DNA from: Steroidobacteraceae bacterium
GTDB lineage: Bacteria > Pseudomonadota > Gammaproteobacteria > Steroidobacterales > Steroidobacteraceae
Reading direction: 5' to 3'
Length of the DNA stretch: 64,000 nucleotides
Assembly: GCA_025451845.1 (NCBI GenBank)
Contig: JANWJS010000027.1
Span: 62,001 to 126,000, forward strand
Translations under genes and position numbers: made by a program
Notes under the pieces: generated by a model
Told to the model about the DNA's origin: nothing
The model's database searches: none
The model's input: only the letters and a program-made list of their open reading frames with translations
In this document: positions 19,398 through 29,762 of the stretch, piece by piece
Numbering within the stretch: the stretch's first letter is position 1
Layout: each line of letters starts with the position of its first letter

Positions 19398-20166
19398 GAC
19401 TTGCACCAGACCGCCAACCGATGGCGAAGCCGTTTGTGTACCGCATATCCACGTAGGAGATGTCCGCTGCGCGATGCTCGATGATGCCGAGTGCCGCGCT
19501 CATGAATTTCTCGAACCGCTCATCCACCTGTGACCGTCCGAGCCGCACGGTGATGCCGTTGGCAAGATCGAGCTGCCACGCGCCGCGCGCATCGAGCCGC
19601 AGCGCCGCGATGGCGAGGCTCGCTTGCGCAAGCCGCCGCTGCATGGCGAGGTATCGTTGGGTGACCTCCGCCTCGGAGCCCCCGGGTCCCGACAGGCGCG
19701 CGAGCGCCGCGGGGGGGCGCGTGACCCCGGTTGCGAAGAGGACGCCGTTCCCGTTGACGAGACCGTCCTCGCCCCAGCGCGCCACGGCGACCTGCTCGAT
19801 CACCAGCACCGACAGGCCGTGGGGCCAGTCACGCTCGACGCTCACGGCATCGACCCACGGAAGCGTGTGGACCGCACTGCTGACGTCCGCGAGGTTGACT
19901 GTGAGCAGTCCCTGGCCGCGCACCTCCCGGCCGACGGCCTGCTCGATGTCAGCCGGCGCGACGTGTTGGAATCGCCCCGTGACCTCGACGGTGCGGATCG
20001 GTTGATCGAGCGCCCAGAACACGACGCATAGCGTCACGAACACCGCCCCGCCAAGGGCGAGCGCGCGGCCGAGGGCGCGCCATGGCAAGCGCGGCCGCGC
20101 GGCGGCTGCCGCGTGTGCTTTGATTCGATTGCGGGTGCGCTTCGCCTTGTAGAGCATTCGAATCAT
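19390..20166 (-). CDS. ftsQ: Cell division protein FtsQ
   Basis: A 258-residue bitopic inner-membrane protein. A basic cytoplasmic tail is followed by a membrane helix at about residues 33-53, a POTRA domain starting at IRTVEVTGRF (57-66) and the beta domain. It scaffolds the FtsQLB complex. The ATG overlaps the ddl stop as ATGA. The partner FtsB is not in this window. Confidence 0.93.
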   Translation of the reverse strand: MIRMLYKAKRTRNRIKAHAAAAARPRLPWRALGRALALGGAVFVTLCVVFWALDQPIRTVEVTGRFQHVAPADIEQAVGREVRGQGLLTVNLADVSSAVHTLPWVDAVSVERDWPHGLSVLVIEQVAVARWGEDGLVNGNGVLFATGVTRPPAALARLSGPGGSEAEVTQRYLAMQRRLAQASLAIAALRLDARGAWQLDLANGITVRLGRSQVDERFEKFMSAALGIIEHRAADISYVDMRYTNGFAIGWRSGASHA

Positions 20167-21170
20167 CAGTTGCCCCGCGCCCGCCTGAGATCCGCCTGCG
20201 CGACAGGGGATGCCCCGGGAATCCGCACGAAGCTCGTCTCGAGTACCCGCCACACCAGCTCATCGAAGTCGATCCCTGCCGCCCGCGCCGCCATGGGCAC
20301 CAGGCTGTGGCCGGTCATCCCGGGCACGGTATTGACCTCGAGCAGGAGCGCCCGTCCGGCGGCATCCATCATGAAATCCGACCGCCCCCAGCCTTCGCCC
20401 CCGGCGGCTTCGAACGCGGCGAGCGCGAGGCTCTGCAGGTGCTGCTCAGCCGGCTGCGACAGGCCCGACGGACAGAGATAGCGTGTGTCGTCGCGGAAGT
20501 ACTTCGCCTCGTAGTCGTAGAATCCCCGCGGCGTCTCGATCCGGATCGACGGCAGCGCCTTGCCCTGCAGCAGCGCCACGGTGTATTCCCGTCCGGTGAT
20601 CCACGGCTCCGCGAAAACGCTCCGGTCAGCCGCTGCCGCCGCCGCGTAGGCGGCGGGGAGCGCCTCGGCACTCGCGACCTTCGTCATGCCGACACTCGAG
20701 CCCTGAGTGGCGGGCTTCACGATGAGCGGCAGTCCCAGCCGGTCCAACGCCAGCTCGAAGTCCTGCGGACCGCGCAGCTCGACCGCATCGGGCGATGCAA
20801 CCCCGATCGCCTGCGCCAGGCGCTTGGTGCGCAGCTTGTCCATGGCCGTAGCCGACCCCGCCACGCCGCTGCCGGTGTAGGGAATGCCCAGATACTCGAG
20901 CGCTCCCTGCACCGTCCCGTCCTCCCCGCCCGGGCCGTGGAGCGCAATCCAGACCCGGTCCCAGCCCTGCAACTCGACGAGGGACCGCTCCCGTGGATCG
21001 AACGCCGCGGCATCGACGCCGCGGCGGCTGAGCGCCGCGAGCACCGCGTTGCCGGAAAGGAGTGAGATCTCCCGCTCGCTCGAGTCACCGCCGAGCAACA
21101 CGGCCACGCGCCCGAACTCCCTGGGATCGCAGGCGCGCCGCGCGAGCGTTGGGTCGTGCGCGAGCCGCAT
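20166..21170 (-). CDS. ddl: D-alanine--D-alanine ligase
   Basis: A 334-residue ATP-grasp ligase that makes the D-Ala-D-Ala dipeptide for peptidoglycan precursors. It has the N-terminal [19 protein letters not shown] (residues 22-40), the HGPGGEDG loop, the STQG-type substrate loop (ATQGSSVGM) and the C-terminal [10 protein letters not shown]. It begins with an ATG that overlaps the murB stop (ATGA) and ends overlapping the ftsQ ATG. Typical DdlB length and place. Confidence 0.97.
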   Translation of the reverse strand: MRLAHDPTLARRACDPREFGRVAVLLGGDSSEREISLLSGNAVLAALSRRGVDAAAFDPRERSLVELQGWDRVWIALHGPGGEDGTVQGALEYLGIPYTGSGVAGSATAMDKLRTKRLAQAIGVASPDAVELRGPQDFELALDRLGLPLIVKPATQGSSVGMTKVASAEALPAAYAAAAAADRSVFAEPWITGREYTVALLQGKALPSIRIETPRGFYDYEAKYFRDDTRYLCPSGLSQPAEQHLQSLALAAFEAAGGEGWGRSDFMMDAAGRALLLEVNTVPGMTGHSLVPMAARAAGIDFDELVWRVLETSFVRIPGASPVAQADLRRARGN

Positions 21171-22087
21171 CAGCGCCTCTCTCCCAGCGTTCGGCCCGCC
21201 GCTTGGCCTACCGTGCGCACTTCCGGGTGCAGCCGCACGCCATGCGCGCGCTGCACCTCATCCTGCACCCGTGCGATCAGACTCTCGACGTCGGCTGCCG
21301 TGGCCGCGCCATGATTGATGATGAAGTTGGCATGCTTCAGCGACACGGATGCATCGCCGATGCGCAGACCTTTCAGGCCCGAGGTCTCGATGAGCCGTGC
21401 GGCATGATCGCCCGGGGGGTTGGTGAATACCGAGCCACAGCTCCACTCGCCGATCGGCTGCGTCGCCTTGCGCCGCTCGAGCATGTCATTGACGCCGCTG
21501 CGGTGCTCGGGCGGACGGACCTCGAAGCGCAGCCTCGCAGCCAGGAACCATTCCTCCGCCGCCGGCGCCTCGACGCGACGATAGCTCACCCGGTACTCGT
21601 CCGCGGGCCGGCGATGCTCACGGCCGGCGCGATCGATGGTCTCGACCTCCACGACGTGCCGCCAGGTCTCCCCGCCGAAGGCGCCGGCGTTCATGGCAAG
21701 CGCTCCGCCCAGCGTGCCCGGGATACCGGCGAAGAACTCCGCCGGGCCGAGACCCCATTTGATGCACTGCCTGGCGATGCGCGCGCAGGCGCCGCCCGCC
21801 TCCGCGTACACCGTCTCCCGAGCCGTGCGCTCGAGGCGATCCAACGTGCCTTGGGTGCTGATGACAACGCCCGCGATCCCGCCGTCGCGCACCAGCAGAT
21901 TGCTCCCGAGCCCGACCCAGTACACCGGTAGCTCGGCCGGCACGCTGCGCAGGAAGGCGGCGAGATCTTGCCGGTCGTTCGGCGTGAAATAGATCTCCGC
22001 GGGCCCGCCCACGTGCCAGGAGGTGTGGCGGCTCATCGGCTCATTGCGCCGGATGCGCGGCAGAAATTCCTCCGCGACGGCCAGCAT
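21170..22087 (-). CDS. murB: UDP-N-acetylenolpyruvoylglucosamine reductase
   Basis: A 305-residue FAD enzyme that reduces the MurA product to UDP-MurNAc with NADPH. The FAD-binding stretch [13 protein letters not shown] (58-70) and the active-site Ser in SCGSVFTNP are present, as is the late [11 protein letters not shown] segment. The short length is nearer the type II MurB group than the ~340-residue E. coli type I enzyme (inference from length and motifs). The ATG overlaps the murC stop (ATGA). A longer frame upstream overlaps murC and is not used. Confidence 0.96.
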   Translation of the reverse strand: MLAVAEEFLPRIRRNEPMSRHTSWHVGGPAEIYFTPNDRQDLAAFLRSVPAELPVYWVGLGSNLLVRDGGIAGVVISTQGTLDRLERTARETVYAEAGGACARIARQCIKWGLGPAEFFAGIPGTLGGALAMNAGAFGGETWRHVVEVETIDRAGREHRRPADEYRVSYRRVEAPAAEEWFLAARLRFEVRPPEHRSGVNDMLERRKATQPIGEWSCGSVFTNPPGDHAARLIETSGLKGLRIGDASVSLKHANFIINHGAATAADVESLIARVQDEVQRAHGVRLHPEVRTVGQAAGRTLGERR

Positions 22088-23571
22088 CAGGAGCGCCCCC
22101 GCGGCGGCAGAAGCGCGGCGAAACGCTCCTTCAGCCTGTGCGCCACCGCGCTGATGTTGCCCGCGCCCATGGCGACGATCACATCGCCATCGCGGATCAC
22201 GTCCTTCAGCGACTCGGCCAGCTCGTCGGCGCGCTCGACGAAAAGCGGCTCCACCTGTCCACGGCTGCGCACGGCGCGGCAAATCGCACGCCCGTCCGCT
22301 CCGGCGATCGGGGCCTCCCCTGCAGCGTAAACCTCCGTAACGAGGAGCACGTCCGCCGTCGACAGTACCTTGCCGAAGTCGTCTATCAGATCATGGGTGC
22401 GGGTGTAGCGGTGAGGCTGGAAGGCAAGCACGATGCGCCGGCCGGGGTAACCCTGGCGCAGAGCCTCGAGCGTCGCGGCCACCTCGGTCGGATGATGACC
22501 GTAATCGTCGATCACCGTGACGGTCCCTGCCGCAGTGTCGATGTCGGCAACGTGCTGCATCCTGCGGTCGATGCCCTGGAATCCCGCGAGCGCCCGGGCA
22601 ATGGCCGCATCGTCGATGCCGAGCTCCGTCGCCACGGCGATCGCGGCAAGCGAGTTCAACACGTTGTGCGCGCCCGGCAGGTTGACGGTGACCTCGAGAG
22701 GAGCGCCGCCAGGTCGCGCGACCCGGATCCTCGTCTGCAGCCCCAACCTTCTGACCTCGAGAGCGCGAACTTCCGCCGCCGCGTCGAGGCCATACGTCAG
22801 CACCGGCCTGCCAACACGATCCAGGATACCGCGCACGTTCTCGTCATCCAGGCACAGCACCGCCAAGCCGTAAAACGGCAGGTTGTGCACGAACTCGACG
22901 AAGCTCTGCTTCAGCCGCTCGAAATCCCCGCCATGAGTCGCCAGGTGGTCGTTGTCGATATTGGTCACCACCGCGACCACCGGTTGCAGATGCATGAAGG
23001 AGGCGTCGCTCTCGTCGGCCTCGGCAACGAGGTATCGCCCCGTGCCGAGCCGGGCGTGGCTGCCCGCGCTCTTCAGACGCCCGCCGATCACGAATGTCGG
23101 ATCCTCGCCGCCCTCCGCCAAAATGCTGGCGATGAGACTGGTAGTCGTCGTCTTGCCGTGCGTGCCCGCCACCGCGATCGAGTAGCGGAAGCGCATGAGC
23201 TCGCCCAGCATCTCGGCTCGGGAGACCACCGGCACGCGTCGCGCGAGCGCAGCCTCGACCTCCGGGTTGCCCCGCGCGATGGCGCTCGAGACCACGACCA
23301 CATCCGCGCCCGCGACGTTCTCAGCCGCATGTCCGAGGCGCACGCGCGCACCGAGTTGCGTGAGCCACTCCGTCACGGGTCCGGCCTTCAGATCCGAGCC
23401 CTGCACGAGGTAGCCGAGGTTGAGCAGCACTTCGGCGATGCCGCTCATGCCGCTGCCGCCGATCCCGACGAAATGAATCGTGTTGATGCGGCGCATCCGG
23501 TCGGGCAGATCGGTGCCGCGACGCCGCTCCAACTGTGGGCGCTCCAACGAGGTACGCCGCTCCTCGGTCAT
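22087..23571 (-). CDS. murC: UDP-N-acetylmuramate--L-alanine ligase
   Basis: A 494-residue Mur ligase adding L-Ala to UDP-MurNAc. The N-terminal [16 protein letters not shown] (residues 34-49) and the ATP loop GTHGKTTT (136-143) identify MurC. There are about 25 extra residues before the usual start ([11 protein letters not shown] begins at residue 26), so a later in-frame ATG may be the true start. The annotated start overlaps the murG stop. Confidence 0.97.
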   Translation of the reverse strand: MTEERRTSLERPQLERRRGTDLPDRMRRINTIHFVGIGGSGMSGIAEVLLNLGYLVQGSDLKAGPVTEWLTQLGARVRLGHAAENVAGADVVVVSSAIARGNPEVEAALARRVPVVSRAEMLGELMRFRYSIAVAGTHGKTTTTSLIASILAEGGEDPTFVIGGRLKSAGSHARLGTGRYLVAEADESDASFMHLQPVVAVVTNIDNDHLATHGGDFERLKQSFVEFVHNLPFYGLAVLCLDDENVRGILDRVGRPVLTYGLDAAAEVRALEVRRLGLQTRIRVARPGGAPLEVTVNLPGAHNVLNSLAAIAVATELGIDDAAIARALAGFQGIDRRMQHVADIDTAAGTVTVIDDYGHHPTEVAATLEALRQGYPGRRIVLAFQPHRYTRTHDLIDDFGKVLSTADVLLVTEVYAAGEAPIAGADGRAICRAVRSRGQVEPLFVERADELAESLKDVIRDGDVIVAMGAGNISAVAHRLKERFAALLPPRGRS

Positions 23572-24695
23572 GCGGCGCTCCTTACGAGCTGCAGGCAGGA
23601 CGCGGCCAGCTGCTCGGTCGCATCGGGGCGGGCGAGCCGCCGCGCACTCTCGGCCATCGCAAGCAACCTGTCGCGGCCGGCACAGAGTCGCTCCAACTCT
23701 GCGGCGAGGCGCTCGATGGTCAAGTCACGGTCGGCAATGAGCACCGCCGCGCCCTCGCGCACCAGGAATCGCGCGTTGTGAGTCTGGTGGTCGTCGACGG
23801 CGGCGGGGAATGGGACCAGCACGGCGCCCACGCCTGCCGCGGCCAGCTCGGAGACGGTGAGGGCCCCGGAGCGGCAGATCACCAGGTCAGCCCACCCGTA
23901 GGCCTCGGCCATGCCCTCGATAAAAGGCCGCACGTCCGCGCGCACGCCGGCATCGGCATAGCTCTGCCGGCCCGCCTCGATCCAACGCTCGCCCGCCTGG
24001 TGGCGGACATCGAAGCGGATGACGCCGGCGAGCCGCGCCAGCGCGTAAGGCACCACCGTGTTGAGTCGGACTGCGCCCTGGCTACCGCCGACGACGAGGA
24101 TGCGTACGGCTCCTTCGCGCCCCGCGAACCGCTCGGTGGGCGGTCTCAACGCACTGATGTCGCGGCGGACGGGGTTGCCGACAGTTCGCGCCTTCACGCC
24201 GGCCGCAAAGCTGTCGGGAAAGGCTTCCAACACCTCGCGCGCGAGGTGCGCCAGGCAGCGGTTGGTGAAGCCGGCGACTGCGTTCTGCTCGTGAATGATG
24301 AGCGGCCGCCGGGTGAGCCATGCGGCGATCCCACCCGGTCCGGTGACGAACCCGCCGAGACCGACGACGATCGCGGGCCGCCGCCGCGAGATGACCCGCA
24401 GCGCCTGCAGCAGTGCCACGGTCAGCCGCCAGGGTGCCGCGAGGAGCGTGCGCCAGCCCTTCCCGCGCAGACCGCCGACCGACAGCCATTCGATCGCAAT
24501 GCCTTCGGCGGGGATGATACGGGCCTCGAGACCTCGGCGCGTGCCGAGCCAGACGACCTCCACCGATTGCTCGCGCAAGCGGCGGGCGAGAGCCAGGGCC
24601 GGGAACACGTGCCCGCCGGTACCGCCCGCCATGATGAGGATCGGACGGGTGTTGCGGCTGTCGCCGTCCAAAATCGTTCCAGACGATTTTGTCAC
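23568..24695 (-). CDS. murG: UDP-GlcNAc:lipid I N-acetylglucosaminyltransferase, GTG start inside a hairpin
   Basis: A 375-residue GT-B transferase that makes lipid II. The donor/acceptor loop GGTGGH is at residues 24-29 and the second GGSQGA loop is present. The proposed start is the GTG at 24695, which overlaps the ftsW stop as GTGA in keeping with the rest of the cluster. This gives about 21 residues before MAGGTGG, against about 10 in E. coli MurG. The extra codons fall in a 9-bp palindrome (24669-24691) nearly identical to one at 39129-39150. A TTG within the palindrome is the main alternative start. Confidence 0.93.
   Translation of the reverse strand: MTKSSGTILDGDSRNTRPILIMAGGTGGHVFPALALARRLREQSVEVVWLGTRRGLEARIIPAEGIAIEWLSVGGLRGKGWRTLLAAPWRLTVALLQALRVISRRRPAIVVGLGGFVTGPGGIAAWLTRRPLIIHEQNAVAGFTNRCLAHLAREVLEAFPDSFAAGVKARTVGNPVRRDISALRPPTERFAGREGAVRILVVGGSQGAVRLNTVVPYALARLAGVIRFDVRHQAGERWIEAGRQSYADAGVRADVRPFIEGMAEAYGWADLVICRSGALTVSELAAAGVGAVLVPFPAAVDDHQTHNARFLVREGAAVLIADRDLTIERLAAELERLCAGRDRLLAMAESARRLARPDATEQLAASCLQLVRSAA
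24669..24691 (-). repeat. 9-bp palindrome at murG codons 2-9
   Basis: On the coding strand CAAAATCGT and ACGATTTTG pair around the loop CTGGA, directly after the GTG start. With its flanks (CGTGA before, GACG after) it matches the hairpin at 39129-39150, with one compensated base pair. Confidence 0.75.
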
Positions 24696-25888
24696 GTGGC
24701 GCCCCGCGCCATGACGGTGGCCGACCCGCGCCGCTCCATCATCGTCTCGTGATAGACGCGCAGCAGCATTCCCACCCACACCAGCGTCACGACGAGGCTC
24801 GAGCGGCCGTAGCTCATCAGGGGCAGCGTCAGCCCCTTGGTAGGCAGCACGCCCATGTTGACGCCGACGTTGATGAAGGCCTGGATGCCGATCCAGAGAG
24901 CGAATCCCGCGGCGAGATAGCTTTGAAAGTCGAGACCGGCCTGCGCGGCGAGCCGCGCGACGTAGAAGGCGCGCCAGATGAGCGCGACGAAGAGGCCGAG
25001 CGTGAGCAGCACGCCGAGAAGCCCGAGCTCTTCGGCGAGTACCGCGAACAGAAAGTCAGTATGCGCCTCGGGCAGATAGAAGAGCTTCTGCACGCTGTTG
25101 CCAAGCCCGACACCGAGCCATTTGCCGCGCCCGATCGCGATCAGCGATTGCGTGAGCTGGAAGCCACTGCTGTAAGCGTGGGCCCAAGGGTCGAGGAAGC
25201 CTGTCAGACGCCGCAGCCGGTAGGCGGAAGTGACGGCGAGCAGCGCGAAGAGAGCGGCAGCCACCGCGGTCAGGACGATGACGTACCGCAGCCGCGCGCC
25301 GGCGATGAAGAGCATGCCGAAGCCGGTGGCGAAGAGCACCGTGGCGGCGCCAAAATCAGGCTCCCCGAGCAGCAGCACTGACACCAGAGCCAGCAGCAGC
25401 AGCGGCTTGATGAGACCGGTGAAGGTCTCGCGCAGCTCATCCTGCCGCCGCGCCGCGTAGCTGGCGACGTAGATCAACACGAGCACGCGGGCGAGCTCCG
25501 AGACCTGGAAGCTGACGCCCCCGAGCCGCAGCCAGCGCCGGCCGCCGTTCACCACTTCCCCGAGGCCGGGCACGAGCACCGTGAGCAGCATGACGAACGC
25601 GGCGGCGAGGAGCACCGTGGAGAGACGCTCCCAACGCTCCATCCGGAAGCAGAAGACGAGCACCGCCCCCGCCGTGCCGACGAGCGCGGTCAGCACCTGC
25701 CGCTCGAGGAAGTAGAAGGGATTGCCGGTATCGCGGCTCGCGATGGAGATGGAGGCGGAGGTTACCATCACCAGCCCCAACAGGAGAAGGGCCAACACCA
25801 GCGCCAGCGACACGCTGTCGATGTGGACGGCCGCGGCTCGACCCCGGGCCGTGGAGCTGATGGGAGCGCGCAGGCTGGCCTCAGTCAT
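24692..25888 (-). CDS. ftsW: Lipid II polymerase/SEDS protein FtsW
   Basis: A 398-residue SEDS-family peptidoglycan glycosyltransferase with about ten membrane helices. A cytoplasmic N-terminal tail of ~25 residues leads to the first helix. Family landmarks include GKWLGVGLGNSVQKLFYLPE (in the extracellular loop region), HTDFLFAVLAEE and the final LPLMSYGRSS. It works with FtsI at the septum. The ATG overlaps the murD stop (ATGA) and the TGA overlaps the murG GTG. Confidence 0.97.
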   Translation of the reverse strand: MTEASLRAPISSTARGRAAAVHIDSVSLALVLALLLLGLVMVTSASISIASRDTGNPFYFLERQVLTALVGTAGAVLVFCFRMERWERLSTVLLAAAFVMLLTVLVPGLGEVVNGGRRWLRLGGVSFQVSELARVLVLIYVASYAARRQDELRETFTGLIKPLLLLALVSVLLLGEPDFGAATVLFATGFGMLFIAGARLRYVIVLTAVAAALFALLAVTSAYRLRRLTGFLDPWAHAYSSGFQLTQSLIAIGRGKWLGVGLGNSVQKLFYLPEAHTDFLFAVLAEELGLLGVLLTLGLFVALIWRAFYVARLAAQAGLDFQSYLAAGFALWIGIQAFINVGVNMGVLPTKGLTLPLMSYGRSSLVVTLVWVGMLLRVYHETMMERRGSATVMARGAT

Positions 25889-27243
25889 GCCGCCAGCTCC
25901 TTCACCGCTTGCGCGAATACCGCTCCCCGGTGCGCGTAGTCACGGAACATATCGAGGCTCGCGCACGCGGGGGAGAGCAACACGGTGTCACCGCCCCGGG
26001 CCGCGGCCGCGGCCGCCCGCACGGCCTCTTGGAGTGAGGGACAGTACTCCGTGGTGCAGACGCCGCGCAGCGCCTCACCCACGAGACGCGCGTCGCGCCC
26101 GATGAGCACCGTGTGACGCACCTTGCCGCGGAATGCCGCCGCCAGCGGCGCGAAGTCCTGATTCTTGCCGTCGCCGCCCGCGATGATGACCAGCGGTCCC
26201 GCCATGCCCGCCACCGCCGCGACCGTCGCGCCGACGTTCGTGCCTTTGGAGTCGTCGATGTAGGTGACACCCTCGACTTGCGCGACCCACTGCGTGCGGT
26301 GCGGCAAACCCGTGAACGTTTCGAGCTCGGTGAGCATGGCGGGCAAGGGCAGGCCCAAAGCCTCCCCGAGCGCGAGCGCCGCCAGGGCGTTGGCCGCGTT
26401 GTGCAGGCCTCGGATTCGCATCGCCGACACCTGCAGCACCGGCTGGCCCCGACGCGTTAGCCACGTGTTGCCGTCGCGTATGGTCACCGCGTAGTCGGCC
26501 CCGATGGCGGCGCGCAAGGAGAAGCTCAGCGTGCTCTGACCGGGACGCGGCATGGCCGCTACCAGCGGATCATCCAGATTGATCACGGCAGTGTCGGTTC
26601 GCGCGAAGATGCGCGCCTTCGCGTCGGCATAGACTGCGACGGAGGCGTACCGGTCGAGATGATCGGGGCTGACGTTGAGCACAGCCGCCGCTGCGAGATC
26701 GAGCGAGTGAGTCGTCTCGAGTTGGAAGCTCGAGAGCTCGAGCACGTAGAGGCCGACGGTCTCGCCGGTGCGGTGCGCCGCCGCCAGCAGATCGAGCGCC
26801 GGCTCGCCGAGATTGCCGCCCACCCGCACCTCCACACCTGCCCGGGCCGCCATGCGGCCCACCAGTGTGGTCACCGTGCTCTTGCCGTTCGTGCCGGTGA
26901 TACCGGCAACCGGCGCGTCCACGGCGCGCGCGAAGAGCTCGATGTCGCCGACGATCTCCAACCCGCGGCGGCGCGCCTCGGCAAAGAAGGGCTCCGCCAG
27001 CGACACGCCGGGAGATACCACCACGCAGAGCGCGTCGTCGAGAAGCTGCTCGTCGAGCCCGCCGAGTCGCACCGGGATCTGCGGATCGAGCGCGCGTAGC
27101 GCCGCGAGCTGCGGCGGCTCGCGCCGTGTGTCCGTGACCGCCAGCCGCCAGCCGTGCTCGTGTAAATATCGGGCGCAGGAGAGCCCGGTGCGTCCGAGGC
27201 CGACGATGACGGCGGAGGAAGGCTTGTGCGTCGGGGTGCTCAT
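25885..27243 (-). CDS. murD: UDP-N-acetylmuramoylalanine--D-glutamate ligase
   Basis: A 452-residue Mur ligase adding D-Glu. The N-terminal [16 protein letters not shown] (13-28) and ATP loop GTNGKST (117-123) are typical of MurD, and SPGV (78-81) marks the UDP-binding domain. The ATG at 27243 overlaps the mraY stop (ATGA). The frame extends further upstream through mraY in the wrong phase and is not used. Confidence 0.97.
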   Translation of the reverse strand: MSTPTHKPSSAVIVGLGRTGLSCARYLHEHGWRLAVTDTRREPPQLAALRALDPQIPVRLGGLDEQLLDDALCVVVSPGVSLAEPFFAEARRRGLEIVGDIELFARAVDAPVAGITGTNGKSTVTTLVGRMAARAGVEVRVGGNLGEPALDLLAAAHRTGETVGLYVLELSSFQLETTHSLDLAAAAVLNVSPDHLDRYASVAVYADAKARIFARTDTAVINLDDPLVAAMPRPGQSTLSFSLRAAIGADYAVTIRDGNTWLTRRGQPVLQVSAMRIRGLHNAANALAALALGEALGLPLPAMLTELETFTGLPHRTQWVAQVEGVTYIDDSKGTNVGATVAAVAGMAGPLVIIAGGDGKNQDFAPLAAAFRGKVRHTVLIGRDARLVGEALRGVCTTEYCPSLQEAVRAAAAAARGGDTVLLSPACASLDMFRDYAHRGAVFAQAVKELAA

Positions 27244-28337
27244 CGCAGCTTGAGAGTGGCGAGCCCCGCGAGCACGAGGAGAAGCGAGATGATCCAGAAC
27301 CGCACGATCACCTTGGGCTCCACCCAGCCCTTGAGCTCGAAGTGGTGGTGCAGCGGCGCCATGCGGAAGATGCGCCGGCCGGTGAGCTTGAAGGATGCGA
27401 CCTGGAGGATCACCGAGGCGGTCTCGAGCACGAAGATGCCGCCCATGACGAGCGCGACCACCTCCTGGCGCACGATCACGGCGATCACGCCGAGCGCGGC
27501 GCCGATCGCGAGCGCACCGACATCGCCCATGAATACCTGCGCCGGATAGGCGTTGAACCAGAGAAAGCCCAGGCCGGCGCCGCTCAGCGCCGAGCAGAAG
27601 ATCAACAGCTCCCCGGTCCCCGGAAGGTCGGGGATCTGCAGGTAATGGGCGAACACGTGGTTGCCGCTGGCGTAGGCAAAAATCCCGAGCGCCGCGGAGA
27701 CCAGCGCCGCAGGCATGATGGCAAGGCCATCGAGACCATCGGTGAGATTCACCGCGTTGCTCATGCCGACGATCATGAAATAGGCGATTGCGATGAAAGC
27801 GGTCGCCGACAACGGGGCTGCGAACGTCTTGACAAAGGGGAGGAAGAGCGTCCTCTCCGCTCCCTGGGTCGCAGTGAAATAGAGGGTTGCCGCGGTGGCA
27901 ATGCCCGCTACCGACTGCCAGAGGTACTTCCAACGCGCCGCGAGCCCGCGAGGATTGCGCACCACCAGCTTCAGGTAGTCATCGTAGAAGCCGATGAGGC
28001 CGTAAGCGAATGTCACCCCGAGCACCGTCCAGACCAGGCGGTTGGAGGGATCCGCCCATAGGATCGTGCTCACGAGCGTCGTTACCAGGATCAATGTGCC
28101 GCCCATGGTCGGCGTGCCGGCCTTGGGGAGATGGGTCTTGGGGCCGTCGTCGCGCACGACCTGGCCGATCTGATAGCGCGACAGACGCTCTATCAGCCCC
28201 GGTCCGACGATGAGCGAGATCGCGAGCGAAGAGATCGTCGCCAGAATGGCGCGGAAAGTCAGGTAGGAGAAGACGTTGAAGCCGGTATGCCAGTGCGTCG
28301 TTCGTTGCGCGAGCCAGTGTGCGAGCCAGTAAAGCAC
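27240..28337 (-). CDS. mraY: Phospho-N-acetylmuramoyl-pentapeptide transferase (lipid I synthase)
   Basis: A 365-residue integral membrane enzyme joining UDP-MurNAc-pentapeptide to undecaprenyl phosphate. Family signatures are [13 protein letters not shown] (68-80), [10 protein letters not shown] with the catalytic aspartates, and the C-terminal HHHFE. It starts with GTG placed directly after the murF TAA with no gap, unlike the overlapping junctions around it. Length as in E. coli. Confidence 0.98.
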   Translation of the reverse strand: MLYWLAHWLAQRTTHWHTGFNVFSYLTFRAILATISSLAISLIVGPGLIERLSRYQIGQVVRDDGPKTHLPKAGTPTMGGTLILVTTLVSTILWADPSNRLVWTVLGVTFAYGLIGFYDDYLKLVVRNPRGLAARWKYLWQSVAGIATAATLYFTATQGAERTLFLPFVKTFAAPLSATAFIAIAYFMIVGMSNAVNLTDGLDGLAIMPAALVSAALGIFAYASGNHVFAHYLQIPDLPGTGELLIFCSALSGAGLGFLWFNAYPAQVFMGDVGALAIGAALGVIAVIVRQEVVALVMGGIFVLETASVILQVASFKLTGRRIFRMAPLHHHFELKGWVEPKVIVRFWIISLLLVLAGLATLKLR

Positions 28338-29762
28338 TTAATGTCCGTCCGGGTTGTCGTTGATGTTGCCCACCAGAGCCGCCACCACACGCTCCAGCCT
28401 GTTGACTCGCGAGCCTTTGACGAGGAGGCGCACGCTCGCCGCCGGCCCGCTGCCGCCCGCGGCCGCATCGGGAGACAGGGCGCGCAGGAGCTCGCGCGTC
28501 AACGCTTCCGTATCCGGGAACCACTTACCGCCAGTGCCGAACCGCTCCACGGCGAGCGCTGCCAGCGGGCCCGTGGCGAACAGATACTCAATCCCGTGCT
28601 CGCGGGCGAAGGCGCCGATCTGCGCATGAGCTTCCGCGGCAAACTCGCCGAGCTCCGCCATGTCCCCCAGCACCAGCCAGCGCCGGCCCTCGGTCGAGGC
28701 GAGCACCTCGATCCCGGCGCGCACTGAGCTCGGATTGGCGTTGTAGGAGTCATCGATGATCCAGGCGCCGCACTCGGCCTGCCGCAACTGCAGGCGTCCC
28801 GGCACGGGCCGCATGGCGCCGAGGCCCGCGACGATGTGCCCGAGCGTTGCGCCGGCAGCGGCGGCCGCCGCGGCGGCCCCGAGAGCGTTCGCGACGTTGT
28901 GCCGCCCGCCCACGTGAAGCTCGGCGTCCGCCTGCCCGAGCGGGCTCGAGAAGCGGAATCGAGTGCGGAATCCCTGCGCGCCGAGGGTCGTGCGCAGGTC
29001 TGACCCGCGAAAATCCGCGGGGCGCTCGATGCCGAAGGTGAGGACTCGCGCCGCGGTCATACCGCGCCAGAGATGCGCGAACTCGTCGTCCGCATTCAAC
29101 ACGGCCGTCGCGTCGGCAGCGAGACCTGCGACCATCTCGCCCTCCGCGCGCGCCACGCCCTCGAGGCTGCCGAAGCCCTCGAGATGCTCCGCGCCGGCGT
29201 TGGTGATGAGTCCGACCGTCGGGCGCGCCGCTTTGACCAGCTCGGCCACTTCGCCCGCGCGGTTGGCTCCCATCTCGATGACCGCGAAACGGTGTCCGGG
29301 CTCGAGCCGCAGCAATGTCAGCGGCACGCCGATGTGATTGTTGAGATTGCCGCGGGTAGCCAGAGTACTGCCCGCACGGGAGAGGATGGCCGCGGTCATT
29401 TCCTTGGCCGTGGTCTTGCCGTTGCTGCCGGCCACCCCGATTATCGGGATCGCGAGCGCCTCGCGCCATGCGTGGCCTGCGCGCAAGAGCGCAGCTTGCG
29501 TATCCACGACGACGATCTGCGCGAGAGCAACCGGCTGCGGCGCGTCGACGACGGCTCCCGCTGCGCCGGCAGCCAGCGCCGCCCCGACGAATTCATTGCC
29601 GTTGAAGCGCGGGCCGCGCAATGCGACGAAGAGATCGCCCGCCGCCAACGTGCGGCTGTCGCTCGAGACGCCGGCAAAGGCGCGGTCGCGGCCCTCGAGC
29701 CGGCCACCGCAGGCCCGCGCAAAATTCCGCAGCGTCCGCTCGATTGTCGAATCAGCGCTCAC
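28338..29762 (-). CDS. murF: UDP-MurNAc-tripeptide--D-Ala-D-Ala ligase
   Basis: A 474-residue Mur ligase that adds the Ddl product. SSDSRTLAAGDLFVALRG (33-50) is the MurE/MurF N-terminal UDP-binding signature and GSNGKTT (112-118) the ATP loop. The stop TAA abuts the mraY GTG. The ATG overlaps the murE stop (ATGA). Confidence 0.97.
   Translation of the reverse strand: MSADSTIERTLRNFARACGGRLEGRDRAFAGVSSDSRTLAAGDLFVALRGPRFNGNEFVGAALAAGAAGAVVDAPQPVALAQIVVVDTQAALLRAGHAWREALAIPIIGVAGSNGKTTAKEMTAAILSRAGSTLATRGNLNNHIGVPLTLLRLEPGHRFAVIEMGANRAGEVAELVKAARPTVGLITNAGAEHLEGFGSLEGVARAEGEMVAGLAADATAVLNADDEFAHLWRGMTAARVLTFGIERPADFRGSDLRTTLGAQGFRTRFRFSSPLGQADAELHVGGRHNVANALGAAAAAAAAGATLGHIVAGLGAMRPVPGRLQLRQAECGAWIIDDSYNANPSSVRAGIEVLASTEGRRWLVLGDMAELGEFAAEAHAQIGAFAREHGIEYLFATGPLAALAVERFGTGGKWFPDTEALTRELLRALSPDAAAGGSGPAASVRLLVKGSRVNRLERVVAALVGNINDNPDGH

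Noticed and set aside
22138-23781. A 547-codon open frame antisense to murC and the end of murG
   Set aside because: Shadow frame of strongly conserved Mur genes; composition is typical of third-position GC bias, with no recognisable motif.
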